From Pomphorhynchus laevis (taxonomy: Eukaryota > Acanthocephala > Palaeacanthocephala > Echinorhynchida > Pomphorhynchidae): DNA of 64,000 nt. Positions 44,565-56,100 of the stretch are shown in pieces. A program made the position numbers and the translations under genes. The DNA lies in contig WNNJ02003776.1 of NCBI GenBank assembly GCA_012934845.2, positions 434,001-498,000 of the forward strand. The letters run 5' to 3'. The notes under the pieces were generated by a model. It saw only the letters and a program-made list of their open reading frames with translations, was not told the origin of the DNA and searched no databases. Within the stretch, counting starts at the first letter, position 1. Every line of letters begins with the position of its first letter.

Positions 44565-44730
44565 TTAAGTGCACAGTGTAAGCAGATAATAAGAATCGAA
44601 ACGTGAAATGTAGGTATGGGCCAGCAGCTGATGAGACCCACCCAGACTGATTAGTAGCGTCCTGTTGTATCAAGAATAGAAACAATACCTGTGAGAATAA
44701 TATTGTACCACAACTAGAAGAATTATTAAG
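44565..44730. repeat. Dispersed repeat with CTGATGAG motif, copy 1
   Basis: CGTGAAATGTAGGTATGGGC, CTGATGAGACCCACCCA and a following ATAATAT segment recur in altered form at 46330-46450. No downstream GAAA box, so not a complete hammerhead. Confidence 0.5.
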
Positions 44731-44869
44731 TGTTTAAATATTAAATATTTAAATATTATATACAAGTAATAGAATTTTTCCGACATACAGAGTACGTAGC
44801 TCATGTTTCGTCGTAATTAGTAATTATCTTGTAAATCTTGCTGATATTGATGTTAACTTAGATTTACAT

Positions 44870-45190
44870 GACAAATCATATCAGATAATTGAATTTACGT
44901 ATATTATACTAAACATAAATAAAAATAAATACAAATAATAAATAATTATATAAGATTCTACACAATTTATATTTATATCAAGTTAAAATGTAAAAATGTA
45001 ATTTAAAATAAAAGTCATTTTTATGAATTGACTTATTAATAGCAGATAATGCATCAGCGTAAGGATTATACGTAATCAGGATTTATTGCTGTTATTAGGT
45101 TTCGGCCCCTATTCTTCGACCATACACAGCAGTAGGCCAAAAACGCGCTAATGACGTATTTCCTTGAATATACCTTAACAGTTTGCAGAA
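44870..45190 (-). mobile_element. Old PLE-1 tail copy with compensatory change
   Basis: Diverged terminus, tail and pseudoknot segment (45087-45138). In helix 2 TGCTAT/ATAGCA has become TGCTGT/ACAGCA, so both strands changed and pairing is kept. Helix 1 is reduced to GGCC/GGCC. Confidence 0.75.
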
Positions 45191-45492
45191 AAAGCTTTCA
45201 GAAAAACGATTCGTACTAAAAATACATGTTTTACTCATGAGCATCGTAGTTAATTAACAAAATGAACAACATATATCATTAACAGGATAAAATGTATCCC
45301 TCACCATAGCAAAATGTTTTATTTTAGAAATCGTGTTGCTTAACATTTCGTAAAAATAAAGAATGTCTCTTACGATTTATAAAAATAGATGTATAAACAT
45401 AGTATTCTATACCCTTATAAAAATGTATCATCTACCCTTCTCTATAGAAAAGAACACAATGATAAACTTTGACGAACATCATTGAACGTAAT

Positions 45493-45672
45493 GATGAGAT
45501 CAGTTAACTGAGCCTACGTATTTTATTATTTATAAATTAAAAATAATACTAAATAAAATTTAAATAATTAAATAATGAATTATTATATAAGACTTTACAT
45601 AATTTATAAAATGATAAAATAAAAAATTGAAATTTAAAATAAAGTCAAATTTTATCAATTGACTAATAAACT
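45493..45672 (-). mobile_element. PLE-1 tail fragment
   Basis: Starts with the TCAGTTAACTGAGCCTACG terminus and ends at ATTGACTAATAAACT; the pseudoknot part is absent. Confidence 0.7.
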
Positions 45673-46320
45673 CGCTTATATCGCAGCTAGTCTGCATATC
45701 TGCAAATCCTTCCCCTATCCGCAACCTGGGGACGCGCGGCGTGGCACAAGCTATGCCGCTCCGCCGGAGTAAAGTAAACATCTTGTCCTTAAGTAAACAT
45801 CTTGAATCGTTTCAAAGCTATACTTATCGGAGTTTTATCGAATTGAAACGACAACTTCAATATTCTGGCAGTTTAAGTTCGCATAAAGTTATCGCAACTA
45901 CCTGTGTCGAAGAAGCATTCGACTGCGCAGTCTCGAATAAAAAAGCGATCGACTATTTTTGATGTACATTTAGTGAACGCTAGTGTAGACAGAGTATCAG
46001 AGTTGCTGAATTTTGCGGAGCGGCAGGATCTTCTTTCAATGGTCGGTTTGATATTATCTGAAAGAATACAACTCGTGTATAACCGAAAAAATACAACTCG
46101 TGTAAGCAATGAATGTTCACAATAGTAAAAAGACAGCTTACGGTTTACTGTACAGTGAACATTTCGTATAAGAACGGAATAAAAAATCGGTGTGTGGTGG
46201 ATTCGAATTGCGAATATTAGTTATCGCCCACACCAAATATAGAACACATTAATTGTGTAATTTGGTATGTAAGCCAAATATAAACCAGCATTTCGGCGAC
46301 AAGGAGTTCAGCAGAAGCAG
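45673..46320 (+). mobile_element. Possible LTR or other GC-richer element fragment
   Basis: Starts with a GC-rich patch (GCGCGGCGTGGCACAAGC near 45735) and ends near TTTCGGCGACAAGGAG (46291), which resembles the TGGCGAC primer-site context downstream of many Ty3-type LTRs. No second LTR or gag/pol is visible. Short frames at 45741-46125 lack motifs. Identity uncertain. Confidence 0.25.
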
Positions 46321-46324
46321 TAAC

Positions 46325-46480
46325 AGGACCGTAACACGAAATGTAGGCGTGGGCTCATTGCTGATGAGGTCCACCCACGCTGATTGTAGTGTACAGTGAT
46401 GCTGATAGGGTTCAAACAACCACACGAGGATAATATCAAACCGACCACTCAAATAATGTTTTATTCTAATACATCTAGAA
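46325..46480. repeat. Dispersed repeat with CTGATGAG motif, copy 2
   Basis: CACGAAATGTAGGCGTGGGC, GCTGATGAGGTCCACCCA; counterpart of 44565-44730. Confidence 0.5.
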
Positions 46481-46529
46481 GATAAAATCAAATAGTTAAA
46501 TATCATTACAATAAAGATTATGTCATATT

Positions 46530-46918
46530 AATTAAATCAGCTAACTGAGTCTACGTATTTAATATAATTATAAAATAAACAAAACATAATAATGCTAAAT
46601 CAAAATTTAATAATTAAATAATAAAATTAATAATTGTTTTTAGATTTTCTATAATTTAAATCAAGTTAAAAAATAAAAATAAAAATAAAATTTAAAATAA
46701 ACGTCATTTTTATGAATTGACTAATAAATAACAGACGTTGTATCAGAATAAGAATTAGAGGTCATCAGGAGGAACTGTTATGCTATCAGGTTTCGGCCCC
46801 TAACTCCTCTACCCAACATAGCAGCGGGGCCAAATACATGCTAATGATGTATTTCTCTGATAAAACTATCTAGTATATTATTCTAATACAAAGTATATTA
46901 TTTATTATCCATCCATAA
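46530..46918 (-). mobile_element. PLE-1 tail-only derivative 1
   Basis: From terminus (AATCAGCTAACTGAGT) through tail and complete pseudoknot segment to the last codons (TTATCCATCCATAAA), then cut. Non-coding. Confidence 0.88.
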
Positions 46919-46941
46919 ACACACGGATTAGAAGTGACCAA

Positions 46942-47250
46942 ATCAAATCAGCTAACTGAGTCTACGTATTTAATATAATTATAAAATAAACAAAACATAA
47001 TAATGCTTAATCAAAATTTAATAATTAAATAATAAAATTAATATTAAATCAAGTTAAAATAAATGAAATTCAAAATAAACGTCATTTTTATCAATTGACT
47101 AATAAATAACAGACGTTGTATCAGAATAAGAATTAGAGATCATCAGGAGGAACTGCTATGCTATCAGGTTTCGGCCCCTAACTCCTCTACCCAACATAGC
47201 AGCGGGGCTAAATACATGCTAATCATGCATTTCCTCTGATATTTAGCTAT
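46942..47250 (-). mobile_element. PLE-1 tail-only derivative 2
   Basis: Same structure, with a deletion in the tail and a slightly altered end (GGGGCTAAATACATG). Confidence 0.88.
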
Positions 47251-47301
47251 TTACAGCATTTGAATATATTTTATCAACTTCATCTACACGATATGAATAA
47301 A

Positions 47302-47612
47302 TTAAATCAGCTAACTGAGTCTACGTATTTAATATAATTATAAAATAAACAAAACATAATAATGCTAAATCAAAATTTTATAATTAAATAATAAAATTAA
47401 TAATTGTTTTTAGATTTTCTATAATTTAAATCAAGTTAAAAAAAATTGAAATTTAAAATAAAAGTCATTTTTATGAATTAACTAATAAATAACAGACGTT
47501 GTATCATAATAAGAATTAGAGGTCATCAGGAGGAACTGCTATGCTATCAGGTTTCGGCCCCTAACTCCTCTACCCAACATAGCAGCGGGGCCAAATACAT
47601 GCTAATGATGTA
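47302..47612 (-). mobile_element. PLE-1 tail-only derivative 3
   Basis: Complete from terminus to ATGATGTATTTT, where it fuses to the next partial copy. Confidence 0.88.
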
Positions 47613-47647
47613 TTTTCTATAATTTAAATCAAGTTAAAAAAATAAAT

Positions 47648-47678
<31 letters not shown>

Positions 47679-47780
47679 TTTAAAATAAACGTCATTTTTA
47701 TGAATTGACTAATAAATACCATACGATGTATCAGAATAAGAATTAGAGGTCATCAGGAGGAACTGCTATGCTATCAGATC
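47613..47780 (-). mobile_element. PLE-1 tail-only derivative 4, terminus missing
   Basis: Begins inside the tail (TTTTCTATAATTTAAATC) directly after derivative 3 and ends at GCTATGCTATCAG. The A-rich part has an expanded AAATAAA repeat. Confidence 0.8.
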
Positions 47781-49020
47781 TTTTACGTATTTTATACTAA
47801 ATTAATTTAAAATAAAGATAAATAATAAATAATTATATAATAATGTATACAACTTATTTTTAAATGAAGTTAAAATTTAATATTGAAATTTAAAATTTCA
47901 GTAATCCTCTTATTGAATATGCAAGATCAATAAGCAAAAGTGTTCGTGCTATGTTGATAATTTAGCATCGCTACAATTGTTAGTCTTTATTTTTCGCATA
48001 AGCTCAATATACCAGACCAAATAATTTTCTAAAATCACGTTTCTTTGTTTTATAGCAAGATAACCCTATTTATAGACAAGCATCAATCACGTACTCTAAT
48101 CCGGGATATCATTGTCGAAAGAGATCGTAATCATATTTTGACTAAACAATTTAAATTGTAATATTTTTACTTGCTGTTATTCGTTAACTTTGCTAAATAA
48201 ATTTGAGATTACCCTCTATTTACAATATTATCCAGTAATACATGTCCACTTTGCATTAATGTTATGCTTTATTTAATTGCTAAAATTCTTTAATTCAAAT
48301 TCTCGCCTACGCTATTGAAAATGTCACCTTCCTTAGACAGTAAGTAAGCATATAGCAACTATTATTTGATTGTACTATCCATTAGAAGTTAAACACCTAA
48401 AAACCCATGAGTGCAAGAAGAAAAAAGAAAATGGAAATTAAAAATAATTAAAATTTATAAAATTTAATAAAAAAAATTTATTCTATTTTTGGCTTTTAAG
48501 TTATTTCATAATCAACAAAATACAGAATACTTTGTATATTTTGCAAACTTATGCTAGCATCATCAGAAATCACTTAACAAAATGAGTTTTGCTCGAAAAT
48601 TAAAGTTAAAAAATGTATCTAAATCTTAATATGAAATCCTTCGTAACCTTCGCCGTATTCCCGCAACAACTAATCTGTTGACGCACATATTTATCTCTTC
48701 GATATCCTCGCATTAACTATTGTATCTTGCTCCTCGCTAATTATACTTGATGTTTCTTTTTAACTCGCATTCTGCATATTGCATATCGAATTTCCAACTA
48801 CTTTATACAATATTATTTTGGAATATGATTTTGGAGATTCTTTATTCATATTATTAATATTCAAAGATTTTGAAGAAAATAATTTAATAATTAAATTATT
48901 TATTATTATAAGATAATGATTATATTATTATATTAATATATATTATTGTTTTTTAATGAGAGACATTTATTTAAAAAACACTAAATAATACAGTCGAAAT
49001 AAGTTACAAACAAGTTGATC
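47781..49020. other. AT-rich intergenic sequence
   Basis: A weak PLE-1-like tail is suggested at 47790-47900. Otherwise nothing is recognised. Confidence 0.45.
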
Positions 49021-49249
49021 AATTAGACCTTTTATGACGGGCCGTTTTTGGCTAGACAATAGAATAAGCATGTTCAAAGTAATCTCAAGTCCTTTAGTGT
49101 AAGGCTGTATGCGCTACGTCGTAGAGACAGGACGGGGCTGTGCAGTTCCGTGATGATCGTGCTCCGCGAATACATCGTGAAATCATACGACAAAATGCTA
49201 TTCCAAGGCACGATCGAATCTTCGATATTTGTTGTGAATATTGAGCTGT

Positions 49250-50660
49250 TTTTTTATATATTGCAGTCTGGCGATCCGCTTTAATAATTGACTGGCTTCT
49301 TTACTGGCACCACCCCAGTGAGAAAAAACCACAGGTATGAATGTTGCGTGTTCAACAACAGTAACTCTTTCCAGATACTTAATCTTCTTTCTTGTTTCAT
49401 GATATTCGAAACATGCATCTACTGTTTTCGAGCTGTTAGAAGGTGCAAACGCGTTGAAAATTCATATATACATGAGAGTACGCACCGTTCTATCGCCATA
49501 CAGTCCAGAACAAGCTATGATAAGCCTTTCATCGTTATCTCGGGTTGTTGTATGGTTTTCAAATATATCATTTTTATTGACGGAATTCATGACGGGCTCA
49601 ATCTGGACGTTATGACTAACCTCTGTTAATTTCTTACTTAATATGTCGCGAATCACATCATGACGCATTAATGGGAGTCCGCCTAGCATGTATGTGAGTG
49701 TGTTAATGATAATTGTTCCCCGCATTGACATTTGCTAGGAGCATTCTTCTGTAAGAGACCGTACCGCGCTGCCGACGCATCTTTGAATTCAACATTATTT
49801 AATCTCGTATTGGAATCATGAGTCGGGTATACACTGAGCCAGGAAGAAGTTCCCTTTTGATAAGTGCTGGAGTGAGGTTTTCATATTGATATCTGAAATA
49901 AGGGATATATTAGCTAGTTCAGATTTTTCTCTGATTTGTTTAGCGATTCGAGTTGAAGTCAGTATTTTATCCTGTACTTGATTGAGATCTGAACCCGCGA
50001 GGTCTTCCATACATGAAGCGCAAAGCGTTTTGGATGATGAATATTCCACATTTAAACAATTGTTTTCTCTAATACAATTTCACCATTACGAACTCCGAAT
50101 TTGAAGACACGCCACAGAACATTGTTTTCAATTAGGTCAAGATCACACGTTATTTTGAAGAATTCCTTTATCGACATTGAAATGGGATCAAAGCAATCAT
50201 CATGGCATAAATTCAAACGTTGCATGTATGTAAATTTGTGTTGAACTGAACGACGAGTTAAGGCTGCGTAAGCGACTTGTATATCCTTTAGGCCAATTTC
50301 GGTTGAATGATATATTGAATTTGAGATGAAAGCGATAGTTGTGCGAATGAACCATTTCGACGTACTGCGGATTTCCAATCAATGTGCTCAGTACGGTTAA
50401 TCCATCCTCACAGATGTTAACTCCTGTTTAATGGAAGATATCTCTCAAGGCGACAAGGCTGTTATTATTAGCATATATTTTGCACTTGACCAGATTGATA
50501 TAAAAACCATATGCAGGGCCTATCGACGAGATTTCTTCAAATAATTTTTTACGATATACGGTGAGCCGATCACATTTCCATCGTCTGCATATCATAAGTG
50601 ATATTAACCATACTTGCGTAGTATTACAGCTAAGCAATACAATGCTGGACATGAGAAGTT
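49250..50660 (-). pseudogene. Decayed relative of the RLE-type reverse transcriptase
   Basis: Fragments in several frames match the protein at 3309-5321 in order: SSIGPAYGFYINLVKCKIY (compare [19 protein letters not shown]), DIQVAYAALTRRSVQHKFTY, LPLMRHDVIRDIL (zinc and RHN region) and ERLIIACSGLYGDRTVRTLM (nuclease core, compare [20 protein letters not shown]). The catalytic YADD has become unreadable (RRWKCDR). This is an old dead copy of the same or a sister family. Confidence 0.8.
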
Positions 50661-52130
50661 TAGTAGGTATGATGACTTTAGTGAGAATTTAATGAAGGAT
50701 ATAAAACCTTGATATGAAGAAGCGTGGGCGGAGTTATGTACGAAGTATATAGGATGTCAATTTGTTATGATAAAAATCGAGTAATGTTATGGATGTCCGA
50801 ATCGATTTAGTTTCCTGAATCGCAATGACGTTTGCACAATGATTAGGCGAAAGACGAAGAGTAGAAGTGTCACCAGAATTCCACTGAGGAGTTAACCTAC
50901 GAAAAATATAAACCTTCATTAAGTCCAGTTAGTTAGAGGATCGAACCTCTTACTAATCTTATCTGTTTTGAGTCTTGCCTTGTCACCAACTTAATGTTGT
51001 GAAGAAAAGTCAGCGGGTGTAGCATTATCATTTTCTTTGCTTGCCCGTATGTCACTGATTTTAGTGAGCTTCAGCGTAAGATCTGTTGATGAGAAGTTGA
51101 CCTTTTGTTTGAGGTAGGAGCTTTGTTGTTTTTGAGGAATTTGTTCCCAGTAGGGTTAATATCTGCTCCATTATCTGTTTATGAATTAAGTTAGTGAAAT
51201 ATAGAAATCTGAAATTGAAATTCTCATTATTCCGAGACGAAGATGATTCTGCAATCAGTTAGAAGTGGCTGATTTATCATCTCATTTAAGCAAATGTATT
51301 TCTTGCTGTAGACAGGATGTTCAAGGTGATAGTTGATACAATTATGTGTATCATTATGTGGGAAGACATCGCCCTTGAGTTTCGTAGACAGTGTATTATG
51401 TGCACATCCACTCAAGTTTGCATGCTGAGAACAATTGACCCCAGTTGTGGTATTTTGGCAAAAAGTACCACCACTGGCTACAAAACCAGCATTTAGTACA
51501 AAAACTAAATGCACTATAAAAATTGCTGATTAGTACAAGATATAACTTCTGTTAAGTTAATTGGTAAACGAGTTAATTGATTAGATTTATTATCATTCGA
51601 AATACGAGTGAACTACAAACCCGCACAAGCAAATTAGTATTTGCAAGGGTATTCAACAATAATAAATAAAATAAAGATTTTCTTAAAAATTTACAATCGT
51701 TAGATATAACCAATTAAGTTGAGGAGAAATCAACACCAACAGTATCTTTAAGAACTTCTTGTAATTTCTTCTCAAACCATAACGGCATCATGTTCAGTGG
51801 GATCTGAGCCGCCGGCCGCACCAGCGCTTTGTCTTTCGCATGAACCATTCTAGGTCTCCACCCTCTAAAAGTCTAGCCGATGCGGACTATGGTTGGTAGT
51901 TCCGAGATGAAGAGCTTGAGAAACCTTAGTCTTTGCTCTGGGAGACGTCCTCTAGAGAAGACTATTCCCGAATTGGGTTTTCCCATTCAATGACAGATGC
52001 TAGGCTCGTTTCAGGGCACGTCTAGATCTCTTCTAGATAGAGTCTATCCAAGTCAGCTTTCGCCGACCAGTTCACCGTAATGGTAAACTCCAGATATATT
52101 ACTCGACTCGTGAAGGTAGAGAGTGGTTGA
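50661..52130. other. Unassigned stretch with a GC-richer patch
   Basis: 51770-52090 is less AT-rich and probably part of a mobile element. A 95-codon cysteine- and histidine-containing frame at 51227-51514 (-) has no recognised family. No feature can be named. Confidence 0.35.
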
Positions 52131-52133
52131 GAT

Positions 52134-52529
52134 TCAAAAATGTAGGAGAGCATAGATTGCAAAATGGAGGAGTGAATTTGTTGTAGAGCAATTACAGGTG
52201 GTGATAGTTGGTTTATTTATAAGATATTTGTTTCTGGCTCTACAGAAGGTTGCTTTAATCAAACGACCAGGTTTGTTGTTAAAGTCACCGAGTAACATGT
52301 CATAGCCGCTACCTATAATACGGTCTAGGAGGTCCCTATTAAATGCTTTATTTAATACGGTCTGTGTTACAATAAATATAATGTACTCATGAAGAACTTC
52401 GTTATATAAAGCGTAAGCCCAAAGTTCTTGGACTAAATCAGAAGCGAGATCAAATACATAGTATTGGTATTTATCCTTTGAAATAATATTATTGCCTAAA
52501 GTAATATCTTTATTTAACACAAATTTCAC
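52134..52529 (-). pseudogene. Possible decayed endonuclease-like frame
   Basis: 131 codons. YDMLLGDFNNKPGR resembles the GDFN motif of AP-type endonucleases in LINEs, but the usual partner motifs are not visible. It could be a short fragment or chance. Confidence 0.25.
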
Positions 52530-53062
52530 TATTTTATATTTATCAATTAAAAATTACTTCAAGGTTCAGATATTATATTTTTGAGATCTTTGATATTTTG
52601 ATTAGTGTTATCTTTAAAATATCAAAGTTACATATATTTATTTTTATTAGTTTATTTTAATAGCATTTGATGAAAGCAATATCATTTCACACTCTACTAA
52701 TACAAAACTTTTTTTGCGTTATATAAAAATGCCATTTAAAGGTTTATGGGTAGTAAATACATAATTTAAAATTTAAATACATAATTTTTCAATATAAATT
52801 ATTTTTTGACAATAGTTAAATTACTTAATTGATTATTTCGTAATTATTAGAGTAAATTACTGTAAGTTAACAAAGAATTTGTGGTATACAAGCGTAACAA
52901 ATTGTACAACTGAATGCAGTTACATTACAAAATCATATTCAATGCATTGTGTATTCATCAAGCTGATATGTATTTATTTAAGAAAAACAGGTTTTAACGT
53001 TTAAGTTTGAAGTAAAAAGTGTTTCGAAGAATGTGAAACAACGATATGTTGGACTTTGAATC

Positions 53063-53169
53063 TTATGTTTGAGATTCCTTTACCGGAGTTGATTTCACTT
53101 CTTCGTCTATTTCCTCCGTAATTTGGTTAAGTAATTTCTTCACGGCATTTTGTACCGAGGACTTACGAT
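53063..53169 (-). CDS. Exon 3 (terminal) of the Gln/Asn/Arg-rich gene
   Basis: 107 nt after a CTGATTTTAG acceptor, ending in TAA. It encodes RKSSVQNAVKKLLNQITEEI and an acidic end. Found only by phase matching. Confidence 0.65.
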
Positions 53170-56100
53170 CTAAAATCAGATATGTTTACGATACATTCAT
53201 TTAAAGTTAGAGTACCGAAAAGTGAATTTTTAAAAATACAAAATACATTTAAAAATACTATAGAATAAATAAAGTTGACTTTTACATTTGGAAATAAGAA
53301 AATTAATCAAATCGTATTTTTTAAATACGGTTTCCTCGTTAACACAAATATGTGTTGCTACTTATTTCAAATTTAAATAATTCTAAATTCAACTGAAATT
53401 ACACTCAATGTAATTATTTTTAATTACAATCTATGACTTGTACTTTTGTAGCTATAACTGGTTAATAGGCTCTATTTTAGATTTTAAAAAAATTCCGATC
53501 TTTAGAAATATCCAGTAATACGACAATCTCATTAACTATCAATACGTAAGCACCAGCAGTTACGTATCTAAGGGTATAATCAAATTTAAAAAATACATTC
53601 TGATAATAATTAATATTAATTATTATATTAAAAATATTTATATTTCCTAAAAACAACTGACTTTATTTTTCATGGTAGACATTACTTACACCTAATATAA
53701 TATATGATTAATTATATTAAACATTCGAATAATTATTAATTATATAAAGTATACGATAAAATATTTATTTTATGAATATTTAAATTTATAATTAATAATA
53801 CCGGTACATAAACATCGGTATATTGTAGATCGATATAAATCTTTTTATATTTCTTTCAGGTTATTTCTTCAATATTTTATGCTAAAAAGCATTGTATTGT
53901 TGCATAAATGTTCACAAAATCAAAATTTTTGAACATTTAATTATAATCCTGATTATTATAATTTGCTTCTTTTATACCAGTAGCTATCGAAATAGTATAT
54001 ATTTTAAATTATTTAAAATATATTACTATTTTAAATAATTATTTTATTTAAAAAAAACGTATCTACGTATTTCCATATCTACGTCGGCTCGGCATTTTTA
54101 TAATTTGTACAATTTTTTATTATTTCTAAAATTCATATTAAAAAATTAAAAAATATTAATTATTATTAAAAAATAAAATAAAATTATTTTCTTCTTTGTT
54201 CCTATAAAACTCTAATACTAAAAGGCAATGATTATCGTTCTTACGGTGAAAATAATAAGGGCGATAATGTTTTAAATACTTTTAAAAATGCTGTTATCGT
54301 TTAAGAATATTCTTTGAGTAGGAATTTAAGATTTGTTGAGAACTCTAAAATTGTTAAGAATTTAAAAATCGTAAAGAATTTTATTGATAGCAATAAACTA
54401 ATTGTTTATTCAAGAAAACAAGTTGCTCAAATTTTGTTTGAATATTGTAGCATTTATCTGTATAAATATAGATTTATATATTCATATATAATATGAATAT
54501 ATATGAATAGTATATAAATATATATAGTATATAAATATATATGATTAGTATATAAATCGGCGGTATATTTGTGGTTATTGTTGTGCAGTCATGTTGAAAC
54601 ACAACCACTAATAAACGTAACCTCGAATGATAGTCCCAGTATGTATAGAAACCTCTACTTTTACAAACTTGAGGGGAATTTAGAAGTAAACACTAATAAA
54701 TGTAAAGGAATAATAGAAGTGTACATTGAGATATTGGCAAATTATTCATCTCTCCATTACGATCAATGACTTTAGAAGACAGTTTAAAGTGACAGTGTAG
54801 AAGGTAATTCTTCTGTATTCATATAGATTTCACTGATAGGTTTTCGTTATTAATTATTATATATATTAATTTATAATTATATCAATATAATTTACTAAAT
54901 TATTTAATTTTCTAAGTTAATTAGTTTAAAAAATTTATTCCCAAATATTTTTTATTTTATATCTAAAGTCTTTTTCGATTATTTCAACCTATCAAAATCA
55001 GTTATGATTTTACTGCTTACAGGTTGAATCAGAGATGATTCTACTGCTCACAGGATGAATCAGGTACGATTTTAATGCTCACAAGTACGATATCATTTTA
55101 TTCGCTCTGTTCGATTCGTCAAGGGTTTATATTGTTTCGAAATAGTAAATCGAATGATACGCACGGCGCTTTATAATCATCACATAATGTTGTCACTTTT
55201 TACTAATCTATATAGTTAATAATAACCATTTTACTCAAAACGTTTATTTAATATCTTACTAGAGTCTACGGTTCTTGTAAGTGCTACTAGAACTAAATCG
55301 CTTGTTAGCTTTTTCAATTTGCTGTTTCAAATTATTTTTAACTGATACATAATTAATATAGAAACCATTTTATTCAAACGTTTATTTAATATCTTACTGA
55401 AACGTCTACGGTCCTTTTGAGTGTTACTGGAACTAAATTGCTTGTTAGTTTCTTCCTGTTGCTGCACTGGAATCTTGGTGTTTTTACCTTGCTGCCCACT
55501 GTCGGATTTATTTTGATTGCGACGATTTTTTGGAGCACCATTGCTAACATTGCTGGCTGCGACATTTGTATCCAAACGGGTTGAAACAGAACTATAATGA
55601 ATTTAAATTACAAGTTTTACATTAATACATGAATCTTTGGATTTGAAAGGATGCTGAAAACCAATAAATAATTATATTTCATTTAATTTGTTTTAATAAA
55701 ACGATAAAATGTTTAATTAGTGTAGATGCTTAATCACACAAATCAACAAAAATGTACAAAATTACCTAAATAATTACCTAAATTCGTAGCAACTATCTCA
55801 ACAAACGATTAATCATCATTTATCGACTCTAAAATGACTTAATTCGTTAGTGTAATTCGCTAACGAATTAAAAATCTTATAATTATTGAACATTTATTAA
55901 ATTCTTAAAATTTAATAAATAGGTAGTATTTTGCTACATTTGCAATGGACTTTAATACATATTATAAATATTTTATTAATTATAACTTTTTTTAAATTTT
56001 GAGTCAATCTTGAATTTTAATCTCACTTATATTCATCACTATTCATTACATTAATATTTTTGTTTCTGTGCACTCTCGCTTTGCTGATTGAAATGTTTAA

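Noticed and set aside
46530-47780. Regularly spaced repeats considered as a CRISPR-like array or satellite
   Set aside because: The units are 170-390 bp, have defined PLE-1 termini and different truncation points; they are retroelement derivatives in a eukaryotic genome.
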